From the NCBI GenBank assembly GCA_013397075.1, contig VWZS01010166.1, positions 124,001 through 188,000 on the forward strand: 64,000 nt of DNA, read 5' to 3'. The DNA comes from Rhabdornis inornatus. Lineage: Eukaryota; Chordata; Aves; Passeriformes; Rhabdornithidae. The stretch's first letter is position 1. Each line of letters starts with the position of its first letter. The notes beneath the pieces were generated by a model, which did no database searches, was not told the DNA's origin, and saw only the letters and a program-made list of their open reading frames with translations. The position numbers and the translations under genes were made by a program. Of this stretch, positions 13,701-24,774 are shown in pieces.

Positions 13701-16700
13701 TGGTTCTGTCTCACAACAGAAAATGAATATATTTAAATTGGCAAATCAAAACTATAACATTATTGATGCATTGTCCGGGAAATTCAAATTAAACCAAGAC
13801 AATTTTATAACCTACATTTTATAACTAACATTTATAACATTTGTTTATATGTATTTCATTTGGGAAAACTGGTTGTATTGCAGTAATAAGCCCTCAATAC
13901 TGGATGATTTCCTCAACAAGAAGTGAAGACAGGTACTGAGGTGACCTGTGTATTAGCGTATTGCATCACCTGGTTGGTGAGCCCATCAGCATTACAGTAT
14001 TATAGCTATCTGGTAAGTTCACGAGGCATTATTTTTCTATTCATCTTCACCCATTGCTACAGACTGTTTAAAATACTTGGAAACTCCAGGCCTGATGTGA
14101 CTTTCTTGGTTTGGTTAAAACACAAAAACTTTAACGCCTTTTGGAATTCTAGCCCCAAGCAGACAAAAGCGTATTATTATTGTGCCTCAAAGTACAGGAA
14201 CAATCCTGAACAATCCTCAAGAAAAAGATGTGTCACAGAAAAGACTGGCTTGGAATTTTACCATGAAGACAATTACAAGGAAAGTTTCAGTGCCAGAAAA
14301 GAGGACATCAAGGGAAGATGACTTTTTTTTTATGTGAATGTGTGTGCATATCATATGCAAAAACATACACTGAAGAATGTTCTTAGAAGAACAGAGAACA
14401 GAAGAACAGAGCTTTCCTAAGGATACTTACCTTGAGTAAGCCTTGAACAAAAAGTCCTGACTCATATTTGAAAGAGGATTCACTTCTACAGAGTCTGGAA
14501 CACTTCCGCTCAGATGGTGTGAGAAACAGGCACAATGTCCTCACAATCTGCATTAAAAAGAACAGTTTTGAAAAACTGAAAATGTAAGGAAGTAAAACTG
14601 ACTAGACTGGATTAGGCATTTCAAATTACAAACAAAAGAGTTCACCATGCTTATTAGAAAAGCCAAAACTTTATAAAACACCACAGAACAGTAACATGCT
14701 TACTTTTAGTTATTTTTTAATTACTGGTGCTGTAAGCCATACTACTCCAACTTCTTGACAAACGATGAAAAAATCCAATACATTTTTGCAACCAAGTTTG
14801 TTTTTTTACCAATTATATAGAACAAATCACTTTTGTCTTCTCCATATTTCTTGTAAAAAACATGAGTTACTGCGATTACTTCTAGCCTTCTAGGCCTCTT
14901 ACTTTATTCATTCCATATTGAAATAGCAGTTATTGTCTCAAATCAGGCACAGTCAATTTTGCAAATAAGCATCCATGCTTATTTCCTCAGTAATCTCCTT
15001 AAACTCTCTACTATAATGAACACAGGTACTTCATCACCCATCTTCAAACTTCTGGGCTGAAGTAACTACCAGTAATCACTCCAAATACAACATATATTCC
15101 ATTCTGCTCATCTCTCAGTCTTAACCTGTGGTGTCCTATCTGTGTCTGTAAGGTATTTGAAAAGGCTCTGTCCTTGCACAACGTGTTTCTGCAGTACCTG
15201 AAACAATGACAACGTAATTTCTGACTGACGCTTTTTGTCACAACATGCCACGAGCATTTTTTTTACTTCGAGGCAAGCTGAAATATGCTATTAAGAAAGC
15301 AGTTACTTCAGAAGAGTTGTACCACGACACAAGGAACATGCTGCTGATAAGAACATGTGCAGAATTAATTTATGAAATTTACCCTAGATGGTTCTTGAGG
15401 CTCATATTCTTTTACACTGTTTTTTCCTATACTATGTTATAGACATATTATTTTACATATGTATAACAATTTAGACATTAAGTTCTTTTTATTAACTATT
15501 TAATGATCTGTAAATTTTTTGTAACTACTTAAGCTTCCAGCTCTTCCTCTTGTATTATATATAGCATATGTGCGTACATGTGTAACATCTCTCTTAAACA
15601 ACATCTCCAATAACTTAATTGTGCGTAAATCTTGTATCTCTGAAACAACACATATTAACAATGGTTAGCAGTGATTTCAGCTAAAATCTGAGAATTTTCT
15701 TTTCTCTGGTTTGCCTGTTGCTTGTGGGCATCCACATTTGCTGTTGATTTGATCAGAGGTCCTTTATAACTGCTGATAATTCACATGAAACAATGCATTT
15801 CCTCTGCCCCTATTTTTATAAAGCATAATGAACTGTTTATTTAAAAACATAGGTTTACTAAAGGTACCTTCACATTTTTTTAAAAAAATGTTTATATTTC
15901 ACTAAGGCAAGAAGCCCTCCATGTCATAAGATCTATAATATATAGTATGTATAATCTGCAAGTAATATATGATACATTCAGCAGACCCACTGATCATCAT
16001 TTTTTCATTTCACACTGAAGAAATAGATACAGGTTCCACAAAACACAAGCAGCTGACACAGAAGTATGTTACTGCCCAGTGCAGGAGAAATTATGGAGAC
16101 ACTAACTGTTTAAGAGCATGCAGACAATACTCCATGACATGGGTATTGTCTGTATATTCACCACTACCAGTGCTCTCTAGGTCTCAGTTCTGGGCTTGGT
16201 CCTGTTCAACATCTTTACTGATGATCTGGATGTGGGGATTGAGAGCACCCTCAGTCAGTTTGCAGATGAACCAAGCTGGCCAGGAGTGCTGATCTGCTCA
16301 AGAGCAGGACGGCTCTGCAGAGAGACCTGGCCAGACTTGGTCAATGGACCAAGGACAAACTAACATGAGGTGCAAAAAGGCCAATTCTGGGTTCTGTCCC
16401 TGGGTAACAACAACTCCATTCAGCACTACAGGCTGGGGGCAGAGTGGCTCGAGAGCTGTTCAGGTGAAAGGAACCTGGGAGTGCTGGTTGACACCTTAAA
16501 AAGAGCCAGCAATGGGCCCAGGTAGCCAAGAAGGCCAATTCTGGCAATACTGTGGCCAGCAGGACCACGGCAGTGCTTGTCCCCCTGTACTTGGCTCTCA
16601 TGAGGCCACAGCTCAAATCTTGTCTTTACTTCTGGGCCTCTTGCTTCAGAAACAACAATGAAGTGCTGGAGTGTGTCCAGAGAAGGGCAACAAGGGTCAT

Positions 16701-19700
16701 GAAACGACTAGAAAACATGTCTTAAGAGGAATGGCTATTTAGTCTTGAGAAGAGGCGGCTCAGGTGATCTCATCACTCTCTACAACTCCCTGAAAAGAGG
16801 GTGCAGTGAGGCGAGAACCGGTCTTTCCTGCCACGCCTGCAGTGAGAGGACAAGAGGAAATGGTCTTAAAATGAGACAGGGGAGAGCCATATTAAATATG
16901 ATTTTAAAAAATTTTACTGTTAGCTGTCAGGCACTGGAAAAGGTTGCCCAAGAGGTGGTGGAGTCCCCATACCTGGAGGTGTTTAAGAGGCATCTGGATC
17001 TAGTGCTGAGTGATGTGGTCGAGTGGTTTAGGGGTTACAGTGGCACTGCCAAGGTGGATGGTTGGACAGGATAACCTTAAAGGTCTCTTCCAACTTCAAT
17101 CATTCGGTGATTCTATGACATAGCTGAAATGGGCAAGCCAGTCAGATCTCTTCGATTTGTGTATTTTAGCTAAAAACCCTAATTTTAAAAACTCAGACTC
17201 ATTTACTACTCATTTATGTACTGTATCAGTTAAATACACTGTTTTTCCTATAGTTGTCAGAATACAACTGAAAGGCAATTTTCTGGCAAAATTATCTTCT
17301 GCTAGACTAGTCATCTGAAGACAGCCAGACAACAGTACTCCTTCCTTCTTCAGCCTCAAGTATGTTTATAGATTAACTTTGTTCCAAGTAACATTCCTAA
17401 TAATCAGCATTTAAGCTCGGTTTATTAAAAAGCATGTTACCTTATTAACTTTTTCTGCACTGCTTCCTACGACTACAGAACAACCACAGGTCTGCAGGTG
17501 TGAACTAATTGCACTGCAAGTTAAAACAGACATAGGTTAATACATTTAATCAGATTTTTCAAATGAAACAATTATCACCTTCACAAGAAGAATAAAGTGC
17601 TTCAAGTATAAGTATAGCCTACAAGCCCATAACCATAGGACTTTAAACAGCAGCGTAACTTACTGCTGAAATCCAAAAGATCAACAGTCTCTTCAGTATT
17701 GGAAGCACACGTGATGGTCTATAAAGAGATGTCACCAAGCACTACATATATGAATGCAGTTATGAAGGAGATACAATGAAAGGTACAGAACATCAGTTAA
17801 AACCTATGATATACACTATTCCACAGGAAGAGACCAAGTTGCTCTCAAGTTCAACTACTTTCACTTAAAAATTGGGGAAAAAGAGAAATACACAAATTAA
17901 CAATAAGCATGCTACATTCCACACCATTAATGAGTCTTAATTAGAGTTTATGCACAGCCCAGTTTTTTGCTATTTCAAAAAATGCAAGACTTTGACTTAA
18001 GAGTCTTATAAAATGAAATGTAGGTATCAAAGAAAAACGTGTATTTGATAGGAATTCTATTATCAAAAAATGATCCTCTGACAGCAGAGTCTACAGAGGT
18101 GTATTAGCCCAAACCCATTCTTCTAAAATGACAGAAACTATAACATTTTATTGACAAAAATCTCAAACGGCCAAATACATGTCATTGTTCCCCCTCCTAT
18201 AAGGAAATCTATTCCAATCCATGTTCACATGCACATGCAGATAGATACATTTAGATGCACACAAAGTTTAAATCATTTTACTACAGCATAAATCAAAATT
18301 TAATTTCATACTTGAGGAGAAAGCCTTCATGGCAACTATCCCCAATGTCATCATCATTTAGCACTGTGTCACTTATCTGAAATGCAAGTAAATATAAACA
18401 AAAAGTTAGACAAGAATCTGATCACCATCCAATTAACTGATTTTCACTGTGATACATGGGAACTGTTTGGAAACTAAGTTAAATTGTAAGGCTTCCCCAA
18501 AAAACATAATCTTAAAAAGACCTGACTTCAGACAAAACATTCTGAAAATGAAAAAGTCACTTTATTATTAAGTCTTCACCAGTCACAAGTCAGGTTCCTC
18601 CTAGTGGCTTTTTTTCTGTAAAAAATGTCCAGAACACTTTAGATTAGTGCATGTCATATTATTTCTACTTCTTCCATGAGAACACTGTAACATGCTGAAA
18701 CAGGTATCAACACTGAATCCATTAATCTGCCCATTCATTTTGGTTTGCATCAAACTGCCTTTCCACTCGCACTGACATCACCCTATGTAGCCAATTCTGC
18801 TGTATGATGACTATAAAAAAATACTGCCATTCCTTACACCATTTAGGAGAACCTGATGTGAAGCAATAGAAGTATACAATAATTTAGGAAAATGGGCATT
18901 TTCTCTGGCAAAGTGAGTACCAAAGTAAAGGCCCAAAGCTATGTTTCATCCAGAGGGAGAAAATCACTTTTTAAAAATGCAGAATACAAATAAAACAAGA
19001 GCTTACATTTATTTCTTCTGGAACACTGTGTGATTTCATAGATGAAAGGAGTTCCATTACAGGAATGACTTCTCCTGTCAGCATTGGAATGATGCTCTGA
19101 CCCTGCACAACAAATAAGATGGCTGAAGTAAAAGCACATTGGGCAGTATCAGAAATTACTACTAACACGAAGCTGCAGTATTACATGCAAAACATCCTAA
19201 CTTGCTATTGCTTGGAAGGGTAGAATGAGCAGAAATTGATGCATAGACTTCTTTGGCTTTGCTGATCAATAATTATGAACTGGAAACATACATTTAGCTT
19301 CTCAACATAAAGCCTAAAAGGTATTTCTGGGTCTTATGCTAATTTTCAGCATCAGTTTTGATTGGTGTAGACAACAAGTATTCAATATGAGATTATTTGA
19401 TCATACTATGTTATGTGCAATCATATGTTAAGCAATGTTAATATGTTATATATTTTATATATATTATATATGTTAACATGTTATATATGTGCAATCATAT
19501 GGTAATCAATGTTAAGCATTTTACGTTCAAGTCTGATGTTTTAACAATGACTGGAAACCAATATCAGGCATATTACTTATTAACATACAAAAATACTTTC
19601 CTGACTTACCTACCACAAGAAAATGAAGCTGCAATCTCACATTTAGAGTTTCAAAAAATCAAATTATTTTCACAGTCTCATCCATTTAAGTCTCCAAGCA

Positions 19701-22700
19701 CATTTCAACATCACAGATGCTGTTTGTCTCTGTAATTCTAAAAGGTGACCTAACCTAACGGAAAAACAACCTTGACAGGAGGCTGGCATGACTCTATGGA
19801 AGCTGCAACCTTTAGAGAATGTCAAGTTCAAGTTAATGAGTTTCCTTTTCTGAAAGGTAATATTCTTCACAGATTTCAACTTTATCCCTAAAGTGATGAA
19901 ATATATTTTCCTTCAACTTGATCACAGCTTCCATCACCCTCTCTTCAGAAACTTTGTCTACTGTGCATGTCACATTATTAGACAGCCCTGTGCATTCTCC
20001 TGCATCCCAAAAATAAGAAGTAACGCCAACTTCTACAGTAATCTGATGCAGTCAAATGGTTTTGCAATGGTGTGCCATATGCATCTACCAGACGGCCCTT
20101 ACCTGATCCTCCATTCTTTCTGTGCCTTCCAAGACAATCTTCTGGAAATGTTCTTGCCTCTCCTGAGCAAGAGAAGCAGTTAAATATAAACGCTCTGGCA
20201 TTTGTTCATGTACGCTTCTTAGAGTCAAATTTTGATGTTCAAGTATTTTTTCTTTTACAGAGTTGACGTTAGGAGAAAGTGATGTCATGCAACATAGACA
20301 CATGCTCCCTGCTCTGCCCTCCGCTGCACATCTCCCATGTTTGGGCAGGAAAGGAAGGGTTTGACGACAATGTCAAAACATTTTCTCCATTACAGATCAA
20401 GAAAATGCCATGTGATCAGATTATGGTGAAGAATTCCACTTTATGTACAGATTTTTGTTTTCAAATGGATACAGTATAGATTGAGAATTCCTGATGCAAC
20501 AAGAGAAAAATAAGATCTTCAGAGTGAGAAAAATTATTTGACTGGGGAGGGTGGGAAACAAAAGACCTTTTTTCCTCCCACCTCTTGAGGCACTCACAAG
20601 TCTTCAAAACATTATTTTATAACCAAGTACAGGAGACATGAAACCTCAAAGTACACAAAACACAATGTACAAGAGGCTGAACAAAGCTCTGAAAACAGAT
20701 TCATCAGCAGCTGAATAGCAAACTGCATTTAAAATTAACTTACAATGGAATAAAGTTATTATTCACAAAGGGAATTCGGCGTTAATCACTGGAGCATCAA
20801 TACAAGTCACAAAAAATAGCAGACACCAGGAGAACTAATGATATCTTTTGCTAGATGCTGACAGGTTATTGCATTTTTATTAGTTACTCATTAGTTTCCT
20901 GTGACTGACCTACTCAGACTTAATCAACTTCAAGTGTGAAAAGGGTTTGCAAGAAGTTTTTCAAGCAGATGAATAGGGAATAAGCTAGAGTAGTTTGCCC
21001 TTAAACAGCAAAAGTCTTCTAACCATCTAAAAGAAGCATCAGTGAAAAACAATACTAGAACAAGGCAGATTCCTTCAGGGCATCTCGACTCTTCAGTCAG
21101 AGAAGGAAAGCATCCTTGGCAATCATTTAAAAGAACCTCAGTCTTCTTGAAGATAAGGCTGAACAAAATGGTGACAATGGCGTAAGCCACTTCCTTTCAG
21201 AAATACACTTGTTCAAAATTATTAGACAAACATACAGAGCATAAATTGGAGAAGGTGAAAAGGGTTTATAATCCCATATTGATGACTTGCTCAGAGTTGC
21301 TCGTCTTTCTTTGCCAGTCAGAACACTGCTCCATGTTTCTCCTAATCCTCAAGTTCAGAAGGCTTCTTCTCATCTCAAATCTAGCTGGAAATGTTGTCTG
21401 GCTCTACACAGAACTATTGAGAGCTAATACTCACAACTACTAAAACATCCAAAACAGATACACAACACCTTTCAGATAAGACTTGGTAATTTTTTTGATT
21501 TGCTGTATGTAACCATAGCTGCTAAACTGCCTCAAAATGCAAACTACAGAATGAAGCAGTTTTAATTCATTATCAGCGTTATGATTATTCTACAACTGAT
21601 GCCTAACTCCTAATCTACGCTTTCCAAAAAGTTTTCTCTTTTCTAAGCAAGACTGAAGATCTACAGATATATGCAAGGATCTTTGCTCTCCCTCAAAAAA
21701 TTTAAAAGAATTGAAAAAATTTAAAAAAAGAGTCTGTTTCAGAATTCAGAATGTATCACTGTCTCAGCTAATTCAACTGACCTTCCTGCTTAAAGAAAAA
21801 ATTTTTTTGTCATTCTCAATGCTGCTTGAAGGTTACTTCTACTGTGAAAACATACTGGTATGGAGCAGTATCTAAAAACTGAGAAAATGTATTGTAAAAA
21901 TGGATAATTCTTATTTGACCACTCACACTAGAAGTCAGTACAGCAGACTAAATGAAAAAAGCCATGTAATCAGGAACATGAGACACCATTCACTTACTTC
22001 AAAACCACTAACATCTAGCAGGGTTTTAAAAGACTAGATAAGGAATTAAATATTTCCACTCTATTAAGAAAGAACTTTATGTACTATCATTCCTCTGAAA
22101 ACTAAACCCCAGAAAGTATGAAAAGCCTGTGTTTCAGAAAGCACTACCAGCCATTATCTGGTAATACAGCAAAAAGGAAATATGATGAGACAAAAATAAT
22201 ATCAGCTTGTTATTTCTGTAATTAGTGCAGATAAGAGCACTCAAAGATAAGTTTAAAGTATGTTGACTACAGGTCTCAGAAGAGAAGATACCAGACAAAT
22301 GTGCATACATTACAGCTGATGTGCACTCTACTGCTCTAAGCCAGCTTGGACTCCATGAAGAAGACAAAAAATTTAATTTTTACCATTAGACTGTTACTTA
22401 GTTTCAAGGAAAATACATAAAAGATTTCGCTTAATAAGGAAATACCCATGATTTACCCAAAGGTCACAGTTCCAATGCTTAAGAAAAATTTAACATGTTT
22501 TCCTTTTTGAATTTCAGGAGTAGAAGCATTTGGACTAAAGCAAATGTACTTTTGTAGATCTCCCTTTAGCTCTATACACTTCAAGTCCTGACAAACTGTT
22601 TGTTAACACCCTCTTTTTTAAAAATAAACCTGTAACAGCAATGAAAAGACTAATTGCATCAGTTCCCTTTTCTGGACCTCAACAAGGAAAACAATGATTT

Positions 22701-23498
22701 GAAACACAGTAAATTTACAATTATACCTAATTTAAATACACAAATTAACACAATTAAAAGCAACAATTTACATGAAATTCAGAGATATGAAAAACTGTAC
22801 AGGAAACCTGTTTCAACTACACAGTCTTGTAGAGCCTATATAATATCACCAGGATAATCCCATGACTAAAAATCTCAGCCTTGAATTTCCTGATGTAATA
22901 ATCTGGTAATCTTTAACCTTCAAAACTATATAGAGACCAGCCTTTTCTGAGTTTATGTCTCTGGACTCCACATGACAGATATCACAGCATCTCAATTTTT
23001 GTTTCTGCACAAGACAATCCAACAATTATTTTAAGTAATGAACAATAAACTTACCTTATGCATCCATATCCTTCCTTTCCTTATAATATGTGTTAACCTA
23101 TCCACGCACACTCTGTGAAGTGGCAGGTAGAAACCAAGTTCACTTTGTGGAAGTATAATTGATAGTCCATATGTGCTTCTGTCTCCATTCCAGTTGCCAT
23201 CAAAGATTAATGACACAATGATTACCCTTTTTTCGGCCAAAACAAAGAACTTCACATCTATTGCACCACTTTCTGCATTCCTAAGTATTTCTCCATTCAG
23301 GGTGTGGTTAGCAAGAAAAGTTATTTCACCGTCACTGAGAAGTACCTGTTCTGTCTTTGGAGCCCAGATATGGCGCACTCGGGGGCCAAGAATATTGTCC
23401 CAGTAAGCAAAAGTAGCAGCTAATAATGGTGACTCGCCATTCAAAGAGATCTCTGTCTTAGCAACTGCAGGAGAAGGTGGTGGACAAAGAGCTGACAT
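10597..23498 (-). CDS. C9orf72: C9orf72 orthologue, whole coding region (10 coding exons, 481 aa)
   Basis: The joined minus-strand exons are 23498-23055, 20162-20103, 19102-19007, 18376-18312, 17513-17441, 14547-14431, 12251-12016, 11524-11467, 10975-10866 and 10783-10597. They total 1446 nt, which is 481 codons plus TAA, the same length as human C9orf72. Every junction has AG/GT borders and compatible phases. The product is a DENN-family protein: a uDENN/longin part at about residues 23-194, cDENN at about 200-343 and dDENN at about 370-464 (positions by family analogy). Signature stretches read in frame include [20 protein letters not shown] and [17 protein letters not shown]. From family knowledge it forms a complex with SMCR8 and WDR41, works on ARF/RAB GTPases, and supports autophagy and lysosomal mTORC1 signalling. 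Introns range from 82 bp (last) to about 2.9 kb. There are no frameshifts or premature stops. Identity is recognised from memory of the human protein, not from a search. Confidence 0.97.
10866..10975 (-). CDS. C9orf72: C9orf72 exon 10, residues 384-419 plus two bases
   Basis: A 110-nt exon with AACAG acceptor and GTAAGT donor. It encodes [20 protein letters not shown] through IKYIEDD plus two bases of a Thr codon. This is the dDENN helical core. Confidence 0.95.
11467..11524 (-). CDS. C9orf72: C9orf72 exon 9, residues 364-383
   Basis: A 58-nt exon with TATAG acceptor and GTAATT donor. The first base completes the Leu codon split with exon 8. The rest encodes [19 protein letters not shown], the start of the dDENN region. 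Confidence 0.94.
12016..12251 (-). CDS. C9orf72: C9orf72 exon 8, residues 286-363 plus two bases
   Basis: A 236-nt exon starting [20 protein letters not shown] and ending at GAT TT before the donor GTACGT. This donor is chosen over the GTATTC four bases later, because only it joins exon 9 in frame, giving DLNVFQD across the junction. It covers the end of cDENN and the linker to dDENN. An LTR starts about 90 bp upstream of its acceptor. Confidence 0.94.
12342..13718 (+). mobile_element. Solo LTR of an endogenous retrovirus in C9orf72 intron 7
   Basis: The block starts near TGTGCTGG, contains a GC-rich middle (about 12540-12910), a TATAAA at 13116-13121, and an AATAAA at 13647-13652, and ends with the avian-LTR-like tail 'taggcctgccttgc' to TCACAACA. 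No gag, pol or env sequence flanks it, so it appears to be a solo LTR. It is antisense to C9orf72. Its 5' edge lies about 90 bp upstream of the exon 8 acceptor. I could not find a clear target-site duplication, so the edges are approximate. Confidence 0.7.
14431..14547 (-). CDS. C9orf72: C9orf72 exon 7, residues 247-285
   Basis: A 117-nt, phase 0-0 exon with GCAG acceptor and GTAAGT donor. It encodes [20 protein letters not shown] through [10 protein letters not shown], cDENN sequence. Intron 6 upstream is 2893 bp and carries a long CR1 fragment. Intron 7 downstream carries an LTR. Confidence 0.96.
16168..17118 (+). mobile_element. CR1 LINE, about 950 bp, in C9orf72 intron 6
   Basis: Plus-strand translation at its start shows a reverse-transcriptase end with [13 protein letters not shown] and QFAD, typical of CR1 ORF2. 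It continues through the CR1 tail to the landmark 'aaggtctcttccaacttcaa' and ends near the short terminal repeat TTCTATGA. The frame is broken by indels and stops, so it is a dead copy. It is antisense to the host gene. Confidence 0.9.
17441..17513 (-). CDS. C9orf72: C9orf72 exon 6, residues 222-246
   Basis: A 73-nt exon that completes the split Asn codon and then encodes [20 protein letters not shown] followed by KVNK. It has a CAG acceptor and a GTAACA donor, ending in phase 0. This is core cDENN sequence. Confidence 0.95.
18147..18311 (-). promoter_or_regulatory. C9orf72: Possible alternative 3' end for a short C9orf72 isoform in intron 5
   Basis: If the exon 5 donor is not used, the frame continues for six residues (KYEIKF) to TGA at 18293-18295, giving a 227-residue product. 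A canonical AATAAA on the minus strand lies at 18147-18152, about 160 nt past the donor. Human has a 222-residue short isoform made by reading past exon 5, so a comparable isoform is plausible here. Use of the site is inference. Confidence 0.4.
18312..18376 (-). CDS. C9orf72: C9orf72 exon 5, residues 201-221 plus two bases
   Basis: A 65-nt exon, CAG acceptor, GTATGA donor, ending in phase 2. It encodes [20 protein letters not shown] plus a final L, then the first two bases of an Asn codon completed in exon 6. In human this exon is also the last coding exon of the short isoform. The retained-intron reading is described separately. Confidence 0.95.
19007..19102 (-). CDS. C9orf72: C9orf72 exon 4, residues 169-200
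   Basis: A 96-nt, phase 0-0 exon with CAG acceptor and GTAAGC donor. It encodes 32 residues starting [19 protein letters not shown] and ending SVPEEIN, the linker into the cDENN domain. Confidence 0.96.
19415..19515. repeat. AT-rich palindromic core between 27-bp direct repeats
   Basis: In C9orf72 intron 3, a 27-bp unit beginning GTGCAATCATATG occurs at 19415-19441 and again at 19489-19515 with about two mismatches. They bracket a TA-rich, self-complementary core (about 19439-19488). Confidence 0.7.
20103..20162 (-). CDS. C9orf72: C9orf72 exon 3, residues 149-168
   Basis: A 60-nt, phase 0-0 exon with CAG acceptor and GTAAGG donor. It encodes [20 protein letters not shown], the end of the uDENN segment. 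Intron 2 before it is 2892 bp and intron 3 after it is 1000 bp. Confidence 0.95.
23055..23498 (-). CDS. C9orf72: C9orf72 coding exon 1 (exon 2), residues 1-148
   Basis: This exon has the start codon (CAT on the plus strand at 23496-23498) with A at -3, and ends at ATG CAT AAG followed by GTAAGT. It encodes the start of the protein, [18 protein letters not shown], and most of the longin/uDENN domain, including the core around [15 protein letters not shown]. It ends in phase 0. The acceptor lies at 23541-23542, after a 16-base T run on the transcript strand, so 23499-23540 is 5' UTR. The first 30 coding bases recur in a false downstream copy at 24346-24375. Confidence 0.97.
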
Positions 23499-23540
23499 GC
23501 TTGTTTCCTCTCTCTTGTCTAACTGAAATGCTTACATTAC
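23499..23540 (-). other. C9orf72: C9orf72 5' UTR part of exon 2
   Basis: These 42 bases lie between the inferred acceptor AG (plus CT at 23541-23542) and the ATG. A strong polypyrimidine tract precedes the AG. No upstream in-frame ATG is obvious in this segment. The boundary is inferred from the splice consensus. Confidence 0.7.
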
Positions 23541-23696
23541 CTAAAAAAAAAAAAAAAAGTTTTGTAGGAAAAAAAAAGTTAGAGCAGCCATCACAATTGA
23601 GAGCAACCACACAAAAATCTTCTTTTTACATAGGCAGGTAGTGATAGGACTTGTTTTAAACCAAGACAGGAAATATTTAGATTTGATATTAGGATT

Positions 23697-23897
23697 AGAC
23701 GTTTCTGTGACTGTGGTGATGCACTAGAACAAACTGCCCAGAGAAGTGGATGCCCAGTCCCTGGAAATACTCAAGGCCAGGATGGATGGAGCATTGAGCA
23801 ACTTGATTTAGTGGGATGGCATGCCTGCCCAGAGCAGGGGATGTTGGAACTACATCATCTTTAAGGTCTCTTCCGACCACAGCCTTTCCACAATTCT
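23697..23897 (+). mobile_element. CR1 LINE 3' fragment in C9orf72 intron 1
   Basis: It contains 'ctgcccagagaagtggatg', 'ccctggaaatactcaaggcc' and 'ttaaggtctcttccgacca', the CR1 3' tail. It is repeated in the duplicated block at about 24574-24774. Confidence 0.88.
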
Positions 23898-23991
23898 TTT
23901 CTTTCCAAATGACACTTCCAAGAGGCAACCTGACTTCTTCACCCAAGGTTTCATCATAGATTTCCTTCAGGAAGGAAGTTTGTATATTCAC

Positions 23992-24054
23992 ACATATATA
24001 CACATACATATACATATATATATATATATATAGACATATATACATATGTACGTT
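23992..24054. repeat. CA/TA microsatellite
   Basis: Interrupted (CACATA) and (TA) repeats. The copy in the duplicated block (24892-24956) is longer by one TA, the normal scale of microsatellite or sequencing variation. Confidence 0.85.
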
Positions 24055-24345
24055 TCACATAACAAAGTGGCTTGCTTTACAATCATTAGTCAGACCTCAA
24101 ATGCCTTTTACTCACTAGAGAAGTATGCTGAACCTGCACAACATACAGCTTGGGTGGTATCACACACAGGGTGTTACGATACAAGACAAGTGCTCGGCAC
24201 TTTATTGAATGTATTGCCAGATAACTGCTTATCCTGTGTGGACACAGTCCCTGAACATTTTCCCTAACAGTTTCCACCAACTCTACAGCTTCCCCAGTCC
24301 GATGACGCTGCAGAACATAACAGGAAGTTCCATCCTCCCTAAAAN

Positions 24346-24417
24346 AGGAGAAGGTGGTGGACAAAGAGCTGACATGCTTGTTTCCTCTCTCTTGTCTAAC
24401 TGAAATGCTTACATTAC
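24346..24417 (-). pseudogene. Duplicated 5' fragment of C9orf72 exon 2 (artifact)
   Basis: It contains the acceptor, 42 bases of 5' UTR, the ATG and codons 1-10 ([10 protein letters not shown]), then breaks at the N. It is identical to the true exon over this span. It should not be annotated as a separate exon or gene. Confidence 0.85.
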
Positions 24418-24573
24418 CTAAAAAAAAAAAAAAAAGTTTTGTAGGAAAAAAAAAGTTAGAGCAGCCATCACAATTGAGAGCAACCACACAAAAATCTTCT
24501 TTTTACATAGGCAGGTAGTGATAGGACTTGTTTTAAACCAAGACAGGAAATATTTAGATTTGATATTAGGATT

Positions 24574-24774
24574 AGACGTTTCTGTGACTGTGGTGATGCA
24601 CTAGAACAAACTGCCCAGAGAAGTGGATGCCCAGTCCCTGGAAATACTCAAGGCCAGGATGGATGGAGCATTGAGCAACTTGATTTAGTGGGATGGCATG
24701 CCTGCCCAGAGCAGGGGATGTTGGAACTACATCATCTTTAAGGTCTCTTCCGACCACAGCCTTTCCACAATTCT
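24574..24774 (+). mobile_element. Duplicate of the intron 1 CR1 fragment
   Basis: Same sequence as the CR1 fragment 877 bp earlier, carried within the false duplicate. Not an independent insertion. Confidence 0.85.

Larger units (their letters stand above)
23469..24344. repeat. First copy of an 876-bp block duplicated in the assembly
   Basis: The block runs from inside coding exon 1 into intron 1 of C9orf72 and reappears at 24346-25246. The offset is 877 bp at the left end and 902 bp at the right. The copies match wherever I compared them, including the same 16-A run. They differ only by two bases in a TA repeat and by a 23-base N-plus-repeat insert. A single N (24345) separates them. Confidence 0.93.

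Noticed and set aside
13923..14321. 132-codon plus-strand frame in C9orf72 intron 7
   Set aside because: No domain is recognised, it lies antisense within an intron, and no promoter or splice pattern supports it.
23173..23406. 77-codon plus-strand frame opposite C9orf72 exon 2
   Set aside because: A shadow of the conserved coding exon on the other strand.
24346..24417. A second C9orf72 first coding exon or tandem gene copy
   Set aside because: Only ten codons are present, the copies match, and Ns sit at the junctions. An assembly artifact is the simpler reading.
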